A model generated the notes under the pieces. The model ran no database searches, had not been told where the DNA came from, and saw only the letters and a program-made list of their open reading frames with translations. A stretch of DNA of 64,000 nt from Nocardioides sp. SYSU D00038 (GTDB lineage: Bacteria; Actinomycetota; Actinomycetes; Propionibacteriales; Nocardioidaceae), in NCBI RefSeq assembly GCF_016924665.1, contig NZ_JAFFJT010000027.1, forward strand, positions 1 through 64,000, read 5' to 3'. The position numbers were made by a program, and so were the translations under genes. Below, piece after piece: positions 33,680 through 42,189 of this stretch (position 1 is its first letter; every line of letters starts with the position of its first letter).

Positions 33680-33690
33680 AGCCATGGCGG

Positions 33691-36138
33691 CTACCGCGGG
33701 GCGGAGAGCACCAGCCGCCGGACGAGCTGCTTGCGGATCTGCTTGTCGGTGAAGGCGAACCGCACCCAGCGCTTGGCGGCGAAGAGGCGGGTCTGGTCGG
33801 AGGACCAGCGGGAGGTGGGGTCCTCGTACTGGCCGTAGGTGAGGATCGTGTCGGCGCGGACCCGGCCGCGGTCGAGGAAGGCGATGGACTGGATGTGGGA
33901 GGAGCCGTAGGTGACGGCCTTGTAGCGGTCGCGGTTCTGCACCGGCTTGCGCGACGACAGGGTGTTGGCGTTGCCGACGGCGTCGCCCTCGCCGCCGCCC
34001 AGGCCGATCGCGGGCGCGCCCCGGTCGCCGGCGACCTGGAGGCTGCCCCACGTCGCGTTCAGCGGGATCCGGCGGGCCCGCAGCGAGGCGATCGCGTCGG
34101 ACATCGCCTTCACCACGCCCTGGTTGGTCGTCAGCAGGCCGCGCGGGGTGTTGAGCGGGTCGGCGACGTCGAACGGCACCTTCCAGATCCCCTTCTCGGG
34201 GAGCCGCTCGACGAACTCCTCGAAGATGTGGGTGCCGCGCGAGCCGGGGTTGGAGCGGCCGTCCCAACGGCGCAGCACGGCGCACGCGTCGGTCTGGCCG
34301 GTCTTGGCGCACACCGCGTCGAGGGCACCGTCGGCGCGCATCACCTCGGCGGCGCGCAGCCGGTTCTCGTGCTGGTGGCCGCGGAAGCTGGCCGGGGTCT
34401 CCTTGCCGCGGGCCAGCCGGTCCTGCACGTAGCGGGCGACCATCCTGGTGCGCATCGTCCGCGCGCAGCGCTCGCAGCCGATGATGTGGGCGTAGCCCTC
34501 GAGCCGCTGGGCCGGGTTGGGCAGCCAGTAGGAGTCGTTCGCGTTCATCACCCAGTCGCGGCGGAACGTCGCCGGGAGGTTCCTGGGGCCGAAGACGCCC
34601 GGCCGCTGGGCGTCGGGGTCGGTGCCCCAGGCACAAGCGCTACCGGCCCGGGTGCCGTCGAGGCCGGGGAGGCCGGCGACCGAGTCGATGATCCGCCCGA
34701 TGACGGTCATGCACCTGTTCGCCATCGCGTCGGTCACGTGGGGCACGACCGAGTGGTCGGCGTAGAGCACGTCGCCGGCGCGGTCGGCCGCGGTCGTGTT
34801 GACCCACGGCATCCCGCCCTCGCGGTCCTGGCGGCGCAGCAGGTCGCGCACCGAGGTGGCCTTGCCCATCTCGAGGAAGGTGTCGATGGTGCGCAGGTGC
34901 TCTGCGTTGGCGTCGCGGATCGCCCAGAAGCTCAGCGGACCCCACGGCATGAACTGAGCGGGGTCGTCGATCACGTAGCCCTGGGCGGTGCGGTAGAGGT
35001 CCTCGGTGACGGTGCCGAGCGAGCCGTCGGCCTTGCGCACGGTCACCTTCACCACGCGCCGCTCGAGCTGCTTGACGCCCTTCTCGGTGCGGTAGCCCAG
35101 GCGGCCCGCGCGGCGGTACTCGTACGGCGTGAAGCGGTACGCCGTCGACACCGTGTGGCTCCAGGCGACGGACCTGTTCCAGCCGATGTTGATGGCCGGC
35201 GAGCCGATGAGCGAGGCACCCGCGACGTCGTACTTCCCCGGGATCGTGAGGTGCTGCTGGGTGAAGTGGTAGCGACCGCGCCACGGGAAGTGGGGGTTGC
35301 CCAGCAGCATCCCGCGGCGGGTGCTGGTGGCGGCGCCGCCGACCGCGGTGGCGTTGGAGCCGAACTGGGCGGTGGGCTTGAGCGAGGCACGCAGCGCCTC
35401 GCGCTCGGCCTCGCTGAGGTCGGCGGCCTTGAGCGGCAGCTCCGGCAACCCGGGGTCGCTGAGCGTGGGCGGGGCGGCGTCGACCATCTGGCCGACGAAG
35501 ACGCCGCTGGAGGCGAGCAGGTTGGCCAGGTAGACGCCGTACCAGAGGTCGAGGGTGGTGGCCCGGGTGCGGAGGTAGCCGGCGTTCTTGCAGGCGGGGT
35601 CGGTCACGCCGGCGGGGCCGCCGACCTTGCGCAGGTACTTGTTGATGCCCGCGACGTAGCCGCCGACCATGGCCCGGGCCTGGCGCCCCGGCCCGCGCAC
35701 GGGGTCGGCGAGCAGCCGCTCCACGACCCGGCGGTTGCGCAGGTCGGTGACGAACGCGTCCACCTGGAGGTTGGTGACGTCCATCGACACCTGGTCGTCG
35801 TAGCGGGCCGCCGGGCCGAACCAGCGGGAGCGCTGGCCGCGCGCGGTGACCAGCGTGTCGGCGAGCGTGCACAGCGACGCGGCCGCCGCGGCGTAGCCGC
35901 TGCCGAACCCGAGCGAGCCGAAGTCCTTGGCCTTCACGTGCGGGATGCCGTGGCGGGTCACCCGGACCACGGCGCGGTACTTCTTCCCACGGCCGGGCTT
36001 CGCGGGCGACGTCACCGCGGGCCCGGCCTCGCCCACCGCGCCCGGCTCCCCCGACGCGGACGGCCCGGCGACCACCGCGAGCGGCACCAGCGGGACCAGG
36101 CAGAGAGCAGCGATCAGTACGGTGACGCGTCGGGTCAT
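33691..36138 (-). CDS. Secreted penicillin/AHL acylase family Ntn-hydrolase
   Basis: An 815-residue exported precursor. The signal peptide covers residues 1-30. The alpha region (about 50-258) is followed by the autocleavage site QFG|SNATAVGG, where Ser261 becomes the catalytic N-terminus. Later landmarks are MLLGNPHFPWRGRYHFTQQH, WNRSVAWSHTVS (oxyanion/Asn region) and NATWGSLQVAGDRG. Family members deacylate beta-lactams or acyl-homoserine lactones; the length and NPHFPW context favour the AHL-acylase-like branch. The 3' end abuts repeat DNA and its TAG lies in a repeat-like joint. Confidence 0.9.
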   Translation of the reverse strand: MTRRVTVLIAALCLVPLVPLAVVAGPSASGEPGAVGEAGPAVTSPAKPGRGKKYRAVVRVTRHGIPHVKAKDFGSLGFGSGYAAAAASLCTLADTLVTARGQRSRWFGPAARYDDQVSMDVTNLQVDAFVTDLRNRRVVERLLADPVRGPGRQARAMVGGYVAGINKYLRKVGGPAGVTDPACKNAGYLRTRATTLDLWYGVYLANLLASSGVFVGQMVDAAPPTLSDPGLPELPLKAADLSEAEREALRASLKPTAQFGSNATAVGGAATSTRRGMLLGNPHFPWRGRYHFTQQHLTIPGKYDVAGASLIGSPAINIGWNRSVAWSHTVSTAYRFTPYEYRRAGRLGYRTEKGVKQLERRVVKVTVRKADGSLGTVTEDLYRTAQGYVIDDPAQFMPWGPLSFWAIRDANAEHLRTIDTFLEMGKATSVRDLLRRQDREGGMPWVNTTAADRAGDVLYADHSVVPHVTDAMANRCMTVIGRIIDSVAGLPGLDGTRAGSACAWGTDPDAQRPGVFGPRNLPATFRRDWVMNANDSYWLPNPAQRLEGYAHIIGCERCARTMRTRMVARYVQDRLARGKETPASFRGHQHENRLRAAEVMRADGALDAVCAKTGQTDACAVLRRWDGRSNPGSRGTHIFEEFVERLPEKGIWKVPFDVADPLNTPRGLLTTNQGVVKAMSDAIASLRARRIPLNATWGSLQVAGDRGAPAIGLGGGEGDAVGNANTLSSRKPVQNRDRYKAVTYGSSHIQSIAFLDRGRVRADTILTYGQYEDPTSRWSSDQTRLFAAKRWVRFAFTDKQIRKQLVRRLVLSAPR

Positions 36139-36185
36139 GCCCGGCTCAACGGGTGGCGCCCGTCACGGTTACGCCGGACGGACGC

Positions 36186-36509
36186 TCAGAGGTAGAGGCC
36201 GGTGGCCTGGTCGCCCAGTCGGTCGGCGGCGACGGCGTGGACGTCGCGCTCGCGCATGACGACGTAGGTCTCGCCGTGCACCTCGACCTCGGCCTTGTCG
36301 TCGGGGTCGAACAGCACCCGGTCGCCGTTCTCGACCGCCCGGGCGTGCGGCCCGACGGCGACGACCCTGGCCCAGGCGAGCCGGCGCGCCCCCATCGCCG
36401 CGGTCGCGGGGATCACGATGCCGCCGGACGAACGACGCTCGCCGGCGTCGACGTCGAGCTCGACCAGCACGCGGTCGTGCAGCATCTTGATCGGGGTCTT
36501 GTCGGACAT
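36186..36509 (-). CDS. GroES-like (Cpn10-fold) protein
   Basis: 107 residues with the Cpn10 pattern: IKMLHDRVLVELDVDAGER, a mobile-loop-like SSGGIVIPATA, then ARVVAVGP, GDRVLFDPDDKAEVEV and EYVVM-type ending (YVVMRERDVHAV). No groEL is adjacent, and the sequence differs from canonical GroES (extra AMGARRLAW insertion), so it is likely a divergent second copy rather than the main chaperonin partner. It precedes the acylase gene on the same strand. Confidence 0.82.
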   Translation of the reverse strand: MSDKTPIKMLHDRVLVELDVDAGERRSSGGIVIPATAAMGARRLAWARVVAVGPHARAVENGDRVLFDPDDKAEVEVHGETYVVMRERDVHAVAADRLGDQATGLYL

Positions 36510-36523
36510 GCGGGGCTCGGCGA

Positions 36524-36778
36524 TCAGCTGACGACCTTGCGGACGACGACGAAGAACGCCACCGTCCCGAGCACGCCCGCGGCCAGCTTGACGATGTGGT
36601 CGGCGCGCGGCTGGCCGGTCTCGGGGTCGACGAACCAGGCCTTCACCTGACTGACCTCGCGGTTGACGATGGTCTTGGGGTTGGACCGGTGGAGCAGCTG
36701 GTCGATGGTGGTGGCGAGGCGCTCGCGGGTCTCCTCGATCTCGCGTTCGATGGCCGAGGTGTCGTTCGCCTTGCTCAC
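36524..36778 (-). CDS. DUF3618 family protein
   Basis: 84 residues: a charged helix (AIEREIEETRERLATTIDQL), a short middle segment and one C-terminal membrane helix (AAGVLGTVAFFVVVRKV). This is the DUF3618 plan, common in actinobacteria and without known function. The GTG at 36778 fits the length of the family; the longer frame upstream is antisense to cbiO. Confidence 0.85.
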   Translation of the reverse strand: MSKANDTSAIEREIEETRERLATTIDQLLHRSNPKTIVNREVSQVKAWFVDPETGQPRADHIVKLAAGVLGTVAFFVVVRKVVS

Positions 36779-36783
36779 GTGTG

Positions 36784-37605
36784 TCAGTCTCCCTGGCTCG
36801 GTCGGGTCGCGGTCGAATCTACCAACCCGTCGGGACCGCGCCGGGGCGGGGCGGGCTCCGGCCGGCCGGTCGTGCGAGGGTCGAAGCCCCACGGCAGCTC
36901 GAGCCGGTGGGCGCGCATCAGCTCCGTGTCGGTGAGCAGGTCGTACGTCGCCCCGTCGGCGACGACCGAGCCGTCGGAGAGCACCACCGAGCGCGGGCAC
37001 AGCTCGAGGGCGTAGGGCAGGTCGTGGGTGACCATCAGCACGGTGACGTCGAGCGAGCGCAGGATGTCGGCGAGCTCGCGCCGCGAGGCGGGGTCGAGGT
37101 TGGCCGTAGGCTCGTCGAGCACCAGGATGTCGGGCTCCATCGCCAGCACGGTCGCCACCGCCACCCGGCGCCGCTGGCCAAAGGAGAGGTGGTGGGGCGG
37201 GCGGTCGGCGTACTCCGCCATGCCGACCTGCTCCAGCGCGGCCGTGACCCGGGCGTCGAGCGCGGCGCCGCGCAGGCCGAGGTTGCTGGGCCCGAAGGCG
37301 ACGTCGGCCCCCACCGTGCCCATGAACAGCTGGTCGTCGGGGTCCTGGAAGACGATGCCGACCCGGCGCCGGATGTCGGCGAGGTTGCGCTTGGTCATCT
37401 CCAGCCCGCTCACCCGCACCGAGCCGGCGCCGGCCTCGAGGATGCCGTTGAGGTGGAGCACCAGCGTGGTCTTGCCCGCGCCGTTGGGCCCGAGCAGCGC
37501 TACCCGCTCGCCGGGGTGGACGTGGAGGTCGACGCCGTAGAGGGCCTGGTGCCCGTCGGGGTAGGCGTACGCCAGCCCCCGGACGTCGAGGACGGGGGTG
37601 CTCAC
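36784..37605 (-). CDS. cbiO: Cobalt/nickel ECF transporter ATPase
   Basis: 273 residues with Walker A LLGPNGAGKTTLVLHLNG, the Q-loop FQDPDDQLFMGTV, signature HLSFGQRRRVAVATVLAM, Walker B ILVLDEPTANLDP and the H-loop THDLPYALEL. The FQDPDDQLF block is typical of ECF-type metal transporters. It is last in the cbiM-cbiN-cbiQ-cbiO operon. An extra 35-residue Pro/Arg-rich tail has no clear function. It powers uptake of Ni2+ or Co2+ with the membrane subunits. Confidence 0.93.
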   Translation of the reverse strand: MSTPVLDVRGLAYAYPDGHQALYGVDLHVHPGERVALLGPNGAGKTTLVLHLNGILEAGAGSVRVSGLEMTKRNLADIRRRVGIVFQDPDDQLFMGTVGADVAFGPSNLGLRGAALDARVTAALEQVGMAEYADRPPHHLSFGQRRRVAVATVLAMEPDILVLDEPTANLDPASRRELADILRSLDVTVLMVTHDLPYALELCPRSVVLSDGSVVADGATYDLLTDTELMRAHRLELPWGFDPRTTGRPEPAPPRRGPDGLVDSTATRPSQGD

Positions 37606-37612
37606 GGCACCA

Positions 37613-38281
37613 TCATCGCGGCATCCGGCCGGTGTAGCCGCGCGAGAGCATCGCCAGGTGGACGCGCTCGCCCCGCTCGTAGGAGCGGATGAACAGCGCT
37701 CCGGCGGCCCGGGCCAGCACCGGCCAGTGCGTGGGGTTGCGCGCCGAGAAGCCGCGCGACTCGCGGGCCACCCGCATCCGCTGCAGCTCGGTGGTGACGA
37801 CGTCGAGGTAGCGGACCATGAACCCCATGATCTGCACCAGCAAGTCGGGCAGCCGCAGCCGCTCGAGCCCGGCGAGCAGGTCGTGCGGCTCGGTGGTCGC
37901 GGCCAGGGTCAGGCTGGCGAGCACGCCGAGCGTGCCCTTGGCGAGCAGGCCCCAGGCGCCCAGCAGCCCGGGCTCGCTGACGGTGACGCCCAGCACCTCG
38001 GTGTGCGGCCCGTGAGCCACGAACGGCAGCAGGAGCGCGAAGACCACGAACGGCACCTCGACGACCATCCGCTTGAGCAGGTACGACGGCGGCACCCGAG
38101 AGACGCCGATGACCGCCAGCACCACGGCGAGGTGGACCCCGAAGGCCCAGAACCACTCCCGCGGGGTGGCCACGACCAGGACGACGAACGCCAGCAGCGC
38201 GACCACCTTGAGGTGGGCCGGCGCGCGGTGGACGGGCGAGTGCCCGTGGAAGTGCAGCTTGTGCCCGTGCCCCGCACCCAC
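37613..38281 (-). CDS. cbiQ: Cobalt/nickel ECF transporter transmembrane subunit
   Basis: 222 residues with five or six helices and the coupling motifs ARESRGF and AMLSRGYTGRMP (Ala-Arg-Gly type), which contact the ATPase. The GTG at 38281, four bases after the preceding stop, is chosen. It gives a His-rich N-terminus (GHGHKLHFHGHSPVH) that may bind metal. The longer frame would overlap the whole preceding gene. Confidence 0.9.
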   Translation of the reverse strand: MGAGHGHKLHFHGHSPVHRAPAHLKVVALLAFVVLVVATPREWFWAFGVHLAVVLAVIGVSRVPPSYLLKRMVVEVPFVVFALLLPFVAHGPHTEVLGVTVSEPGLLGAWGLLAKGTLGVLASLTLAATTEPHDLLAGLERLRLPDLLVQIMGFMVRYLDVVTTELQRMRVARESRGFSARNPTHWPVLARAAGALFIRSYERGERVHLAMLSRGYTGRMPR

Positions 38282-38285
38282 CGGG

Positions 38286-38645
38286 TCAGCCCCGGTCTGG
38301 GCTGTCGCGACCGGGGCGGCGCCGGACGGCGTAGGCCACCCCGGCGCCGAGCACCAGCACCACCACGACGCCGACCACGCCGGCCAGCCCGCCGCTGAGC
38401 CGCTCGTCGTCGACACCCTCGGTGCCGTAGCCGGCGAACGGCCCGTCCCCGGTGCGATGCTCCTTCTCGGTGTCGGCGAACCCCTCGTCCTGGGAGACCT
38501 TGGTCAGCCCGTCGGGGCTGCTGGCGGCGTAGAAGCTCACGATGCCGGCGAGCACGACGGAGACCAGCAGGATGCCGACCGCCACCGCGCGCGTGGAGGG
38601 CCGGCGGCCGGTGCGCCGGTCGGACGACGACTGCGTGGTGCTCAT
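38286..38645 (-). CDS. PDGLE-domain protein (CbiN-like subunit)
   Basis: 119 residues with two membrane helices and an extracytoplasmic ASSPDGLTKVSQDEGFA segment, the PDGLE signature found in small CbiN/NikN-type subunits. Its ATG overlaps the cbiM stop (ATGA). It is expected to assist the M subunit in metal capture. Confidence 0.9.
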   Translation of the reverse strand: MSTTQSSSDRRTGRRPSTRAVAVGILLVSVVLAGIVSFYAASSPDGLTKVSQDEGFADTEKEHRTGDGPFAGYGTEGVDDERLSGGLAGVVGVVVVLVLGAGVAYAVRRRPGRDSPDRG

Positions 38646-39340
38646 GCGGAGGCTCCCGTCGCGGCGGGGCGGATCTCGAGCTCGCGCGCGGCGAGCACCC
38701 GCCGGGCGCCGTAGCAGAGGTCGGGCCGCACGGCGACGATGCTGCCCACGGCGAGGAAGGTGATCACGCCCTCGCCGATGCCGATGAGCAGGTGCACGCC
38801 GACCATCGCGGTCGTGAGGTTGTCGAGCGGCACCGGGGCGGCTCCGCCGACGGCGTAGAGCACGACGAAGAGGAGCGCGGCGGCCGGCACCGAGACGAAC
38901 GCGCCGATGCCGGCCGCCACCGGCACCAGCGACGGTCGCCTGGGCAGCACCGCCTGCAGCCCGCGGAAGACCAGCCAGCCGACGAGCACCGTGGTCAGCC
39001 CCATCAGCACGATGTTGGTGCCGAGCGCGGTGACGCCGCCGTCGGCGAAGAGCAGGCACTGCACGAGGAAGACCACGCTGGTGCAGAGCACGCCGGTCCA
39101 CGGCCCCACCAGCACGGCGGCGATCGCGCCACCCATCAGGTGGCCGCTGGTGCCGGAGGCCACCGGGAAGTTGAGCATCTGGGTCGCGAAGACGAACGCC
39201 GCCACCAGCCCGGCCAGCGGGGCGGTGCGGTCGTCGAGCTCGCGCCGGGCGCCGCGCAGGGCCAGGCCGACCCCCGCGGCCGCGACCGCGCCGGTGACGA
39301 CCGAGGTCGGGGCGTCGAGGAATCCGTCGGGGACGTGCAT
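38642..39340 (-). CDS. cbiM: Cobalt/nickel ECF transporter substrate-binding subunit
   Basis: 232 residues. The N-terminus MHVPDGFLD is the metal-binding loop of CbiM/NikM (Met1, His2 and the conserved second His as ligands), so the ATG at 39340 is essentially fixed. Seven helices follow, with LMGGAIAAVLVGPWTG and GIGEGVITF as family landmarks. It is first in a four-gene operon. A Nur-like box upstream suggests nickel rather than cobalt. Confidence 0.94.
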   Translation of the reverse strand: MHVPDGFLDAPTSVVTGAVAAAGVGLALRGARRELDDRTAPLAGLVAAFVFATQMLNFPVASGTSGHLMGGAIAAVLVGPWTGVLCTSVVFLVQCLLFADGGVTALGTNIVLMGLTTVLVGWLVFRGLQAVLPRRPSLVPVAAGIGAFVSVPAAALLFVVLYAVGGAAPVPLDNLTTAMVGVHLLIGIGEGVITFLAVGSIVAVRPDLCYGARRVLAARELEIRPAATGASA

Positions 39341-39428
39341 GTCGCTCCTGTCGCCGGGCCGGGCCCGGGCACTGGTGGAACAGGGGTCGAGGAGTGGTTG
39401 AGTAGGGCCGCAGCCCACCGTCACCTTA

Positions 39429-39445
39429 TTGCACGTCGTTTGCGA
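39429..39445. promoter_or_regulatory. Nur-like box TTGCAC-N5-TTGCGA
   Basis: Matches the published streptomycete Nur half-sites (TTGCAA-N5-TTGCAA) at 10 of 12 positions. It lies between cbiM and bcp, 89 bases from the cbiM start. It supports nickel-responsive control of the ECF transporter; binding is not shown. Confidence 0.45.
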
Positions 39446-39468
39446 CAAGAACAGGAGCCGTGCGTCCC

Positions 39469-39948
39469 ATGGCCGAGACCCCGCGCCTCTCCCCCGGCGA
39501 CACCGCCCCCGACTTCACCCTCACCGACGATACGGGGAGCAGCGTGACGCTCTCGTCGTTGCGCGGACGCAAGGTGATCGTCTACTTCTACCCCGCTGCC
39601 ATGACCCCGGGCTGCACCAAGCAGGCGTGCGACTTCACCGACTCCCTCGACTCGCTCCGGGCCGCGGGCTACGAGGTGCTCGGCATCTCACCCGACCGCC
39701 CCGAGAAGCTGGCGAAGTTCCGCGAGCGCGACGGCCTCACCATCCGCCTGCTCTCCGACCCCGACAAGGAGGTGCTCACCGCGTGGGGCGCCTTCGGGGA
39801 GAAGAAGCTCTACGGCAAGGTCGTGCAGGGCGTGATCCGGTCGACCGTCGTCGTCGACGAGGACGGCACCGTCGAGGTCGCGCAGTACAACGTCAAGGCG
39901 ACGGGCCACGTCGCCAAGCTGCGGCGCGACCTCGGTCTGGCCGCGTGA
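39469..39948 (+). CDS. bcp: Bcp-type thioredoxin-dependent peroxiredoxin
   Basis: 159 residues. Peroxidatic Cys49 and resolving Cys54 sit in TPGCTKQACDF, the BCP/PrxQ arrangement, and reduce peroxides using thioredoxin. The ATG at 39469 lies 11 bases after aggag; the GTG at 39460 is too close to the ribosome site. Its stop overlaps the GTG of the next gene. Confidence 0.94.
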   Translation: MAETPRLSPGDTAPDFTLTDDTGSSVTLSSLRGRKVIVYFYPAAMTPGCTKQACDFTDSLDSLRAAGYEVLGISPDRPEKLAKFRERDGLTIRLLSDPDKEVLTAWGAFGEKKLYGKVVQGVIRSTVVVDEDGTVEVAQYNVKATGHVAKLRRDLGLAA

Positions 39949-40535
39949 GCGCCGAGACCTACCTCGGGGCGGCCGAGGCGTTCGCCGACCTCGTCGACCG
40001 GCTCCCGGTCGACCTGTCCGGTCCCGGGCTCGGCGAGTGGGACCTGCGCGCCCTGGTCGGCCACACCAGCCGGTCGCTGGTCACGGTGATCGACTACCTC
40101 CAGCAACCGGCCGACTCGGTGGTCGCCGCCACCGCAGCCGACTACTACGTCGAGGTGGGCCGGGTCTCGCTCGAGCCGGCGGCCATCGTCGAGCGCGGCG
40201 TGCAGGCCGGTGCCGCGCTGGGCGACGACCCGGCCGCCGCCGTCCGCCGGCTGGTCGAGACGGTCGCCGACGCGCTGGTCGGCGCGGACGCCGACGCGGT
40301 CATCACGACGATCGTGGGCGGGATGAGGCTGCGCGACTACCTGCCGACCCGCGTCTTCGAGCTCGCCGTCCACGGCCTCGACATCGCCAACGCGACCGGA
40401 CTGGACTGGCAGCCGCCACGGGCTGCGCTGGCCGAGGCGCTGGCGCTGGCCGGCGAGGTCGCGGTCGCGGCGGGCACCGGCCCCGCCGCCCTGCTGGCGC
40501 TCACCGGGCGCGGCGAGGCGATCAGCGTCGTCTGA
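39945..40535 (+). CDS. Maleylpyruvate-isomerase/DinB-like mycothiol-fold protein
   Basis: 196 residues. The N-terminal region (ETYLGAAEAFADLVDRLP, then GLGEWDLRALVGHTSRSL) is the MDMPI_N/DinB-like bundle with the LVGHT motif. Such proteins are mycothiol-dependent enzymes or relatives; substrate unknown. GTGA overlap with bcp indicates coupling and perhaps a thiol-redox link. Confidence 0.85.
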   Translation: MSAETYLGAAEAFADLVDRLPVDLSGPGLGEWDLRALVGHTSRSLVTVIDYLQQPADSVVAATAADYYVEVGRVSLEPAAIVERGVQAGAALGDDPAAAVRRLVETVADALVGADADAVITTIVGGMRLRDYLPTRVFELAVHGLDIANATGLDWQPPRAALAEALALAGEVAVAAGTGPAALLALTGRGEAISVV

Positions 40536-40578
40536 GGCCCCACCCTGGCCCCCGCCTAGACTTCGCCGCGCACCACCA

Positions 40579-40652
40579 GCGCCCGTAGCCCAATCGGTAG
40601 AGGCACCAGGTTTAGGTCCTGGCCAGTGAGAGTTCGAGTCTCTCCGGGCGCA
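40579..40652 (+). tRNA. tRNA with UAG anticodon (Leu by decoding), class-I body
   Basis: Acceptor GCGCCCG/CGGGCGC, positions 8-9 TA, anticodon stem ccagg/cctgg with loop TTTAGGT (anticodon TAG, 40613-40615), 5-base variable loop ccagt, T-arm gagag/ctctc with ttcgagt, discriminator A. By its anticodon it reads CUA (Leu). It lacks the long variable arm of bacterial tRNA-Leu, and its acceptor stem resembles tRNA-Arg. The 3' end continues CCG, so CCA is not encoded. Confidence 0.85.
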
Positions 40653-40662
40653 CCGATCCGGC

Positions 40663-41256
40663 TCACTCCGAGGTCGCCCGGTCCTCCTCGCGCAGCCGCG
40701 GCACCGTGGTCAACTCCGGACGGATCGCGACCTTGTCGGCGTAGAACGCGCGCACCCGGTCCATGTCGGCGCGCACGTCGCCGGTGACCGCGAACGTCGG
40801 ACCCCAGCCCACCGTGCGCGTGCGGGCGTCGAGGTAGGCCAGCGTGATCGGGATGCCGGTCTGCTGGGAGATCCGGTAGAAGCCCGACTTCCAGTGCTCG
40901 ACCTTGCCCCGGGTGCCCTCGGCGGCGATGCCGAGCAGGAACGTCTCGTCGCTCTCGGCGTCCTCGAGCAGCTCGCGGATCGTGGCACCGGGGTTGGCGC
41001 GGTCGAGCTCGACGGCGCCGGTGCGCCGCATGAACCAGCCGAGCGGACCCTTGAAGAACGAGTCCTTCACCAGCAGCCGGATCTGCACGCTGCTGTCCCA
41101 GGCCAGCAGCATGGTCAGCACCCAGTCCCAGTTGGAGGTGTGGGGGGCGCCGACCAGGATGCCCCGTCGCGGCACCTGCCCCGCCGTCCGCCAGCGGGCC
41201 AGGCGCAGCAGCACCCGCGCGATCGTGCGGCGGACCAGGAACGGGTGGCGGGACAC
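40663..41256 (-). CDS. PlsC-like acyltransferase
   Basis: 197 residues with the acyltransferase catalytic HX4D motif (His39 and Asp44 in APHTSNWD) and the phosphate-binding AAEGTRGK loop. It resembles 1-acyl-glycerol-3-phosphate acyltransferases, but is short and without membrane helices, so the acceptor lipid is uncertain. Convergent with tRNA; divergent from the BASS transporter. Confidence 0.88.
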   Translation of the reverse strand: MSRHPFLVRRTIARVLLRLARWRTAGQVPRRGILVGAPHTSNWDWVLTMLLAWDSSVQIRLLVKDSFFKGPLGWFMRRTGAVELDRANPGATIRELLEDAESDETFLLGIAAEGTRGKVEHWKSGFYRISQQTGIPITLAYLDARTRTVGWGPTFAVTGDVRADMDRVRAFYADKVAIRPELTTVPRLREEDRATSE

Positions 41257-41301
41257 GCTCGGAACCTACCCGACCCCTTGTCGGCCCCCTACAGTCCCGG
41301 C

Positions 41302-42189
41302 ATGGACTCCGCCCTCACGACCGTCGGGCTGCCGCTGGCGCTCGCGATCATCATGTTCGGCCTGGGGCTCTCGCTGGTGCCCGACGACTTCCGACGGGTC
41401 GCCCGCCACCCGCGCGCGGTCGTGGTGGCGCTGACCTGCCAGCTGGTGCTGCTGCCGCTCGTCTGCTTCGGCCTGGTCAAGGGACTCGACCTGCCACCGC
41501 TGCTCGCGATCGGCATGATGCTGCTCGCGGCCTCGCCGGGCGGCACCAGCGCCAACCTGTTCAGCCACCTCTTCCACGGCGACGTCGCCCTCAACGTCAC
41601 ACTCACCGCGATCAACTCGATCGTCGCCATCGTCTCGCTGCCGATCATCACCAACCTCGCCATCGCCCACTACGACCAGGGAGACGAGGTCTCCCTCCAG
41701 TTCGGCAAGGTGGTCGAGGTCTTCGCCGTGGTGCTGGTGCCGGTCGCGATCGGCATGCTGGTGCGGGTCCGGGCCAGCGGGTGGGCGCTGCGGATGGACA
41801 GGCCGGTGCGCACCGGCTCCGCGGTGGTCCTCGCCGTGCTGGTGCTCGGCATCCTGGTCGACCAGCGAGAGAACGTCGGCGACTACCTCGCCGACATCGG
41901 CGTCGCCGCCGGGCTGTTCTGCGCGATCAGCCTGGTCGTCGGCTACGTCGTGCCGCGGGCGCTCGGCGTGCGCGAGGCGCAGGCGATCGCCTCGTCGATG
42001 GAGATCGGGGTGCACAACGCGACGCTCGCGATCTTCGTGGCGGTGGAGGTGCTCGACAACACCGAGATCTCGATCCCGGCGGCCGTCTACTCCCTGTTCA
42101 TGTTCGTCTACGCCAGCCTGTGGGGCATGGTGATCACCCGCTGGATCGCCCGCCGAGGAGCGACGCCGCCTGCGGCGCCAGCTCCCTGA
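41302..42189 (+). CDS. Bile acid:Na+ symporter (BASS) family protein
   Basis: 295 residues with nine or ten helices and BASS landmarks (MMLLAASPGGTSANLFSHLF; SSMEIGVHNATLAIFVA). It probably carries an organic anion with Na+. TACAGT at 41290-41295 sits about 7 bases before the ATG, so the mRNA may be leaderless. The last 56 bases overlap rdgB on the other strand. Confidence 0.9.
   Translation: MDSALTTVGLPLALAIIMFGLGLSLVPDDFRRVARHPRAVVVALTCQLVLLPLVCFGLVKGLDLPPLLAIGMMLLAASPGGTSANLFSHLFHGDVALNVTLTAINSIVAIVSLPIITNLAIAHYDQGDEVSLQFGKVVEVFAVVLVPVAIGMLVRVRASGWALRMDRPVRTGSAVVLAVLVLGILVDQRENVGDYLADIGVAAGLFCAISLVVGYVVPRALGVREAQAIASSMEIGVHNATLAIFVAVEVLDNTEISIPAAVYSLFMFVYASLWGMVITRWIARRGATPPAAPAP

Larger units (their letters stand above)
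32687..33690. other. Gene-free repeat island of about 1 kb
   Basis: No credible coding region. From 32702 to 33342 it is made of hairpin repeats alternating in orientation, separated by about 50-bp linkers (with a gccctcc/ggagggc hairpin) and 17-bp joints (agcggtagcccaccgg). The composite unit recurs at 136-137 bp. From 33343 to 33642 there is diverged DNA with a direct repeat of cagtcaccacccgcccg at 33545 and 33577. A last degenerate repeat copy abuts the acylase gene. Confidence 0.8.

Noticed and set aside
33031-36195. A 1054-residue plus-strand protein
   Set aside because: It runs through repeat DNA and antisense to the acylase gene, has no recognisable domain, and its composition is typical of a shadow frame.
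39341-39468. Cobalamin riboswitch upstream of cbiM
   Set aside because: I could not find the conserved B12 box or the expected core pairing in the 130 bases; the Nur-like box is a better explanation.
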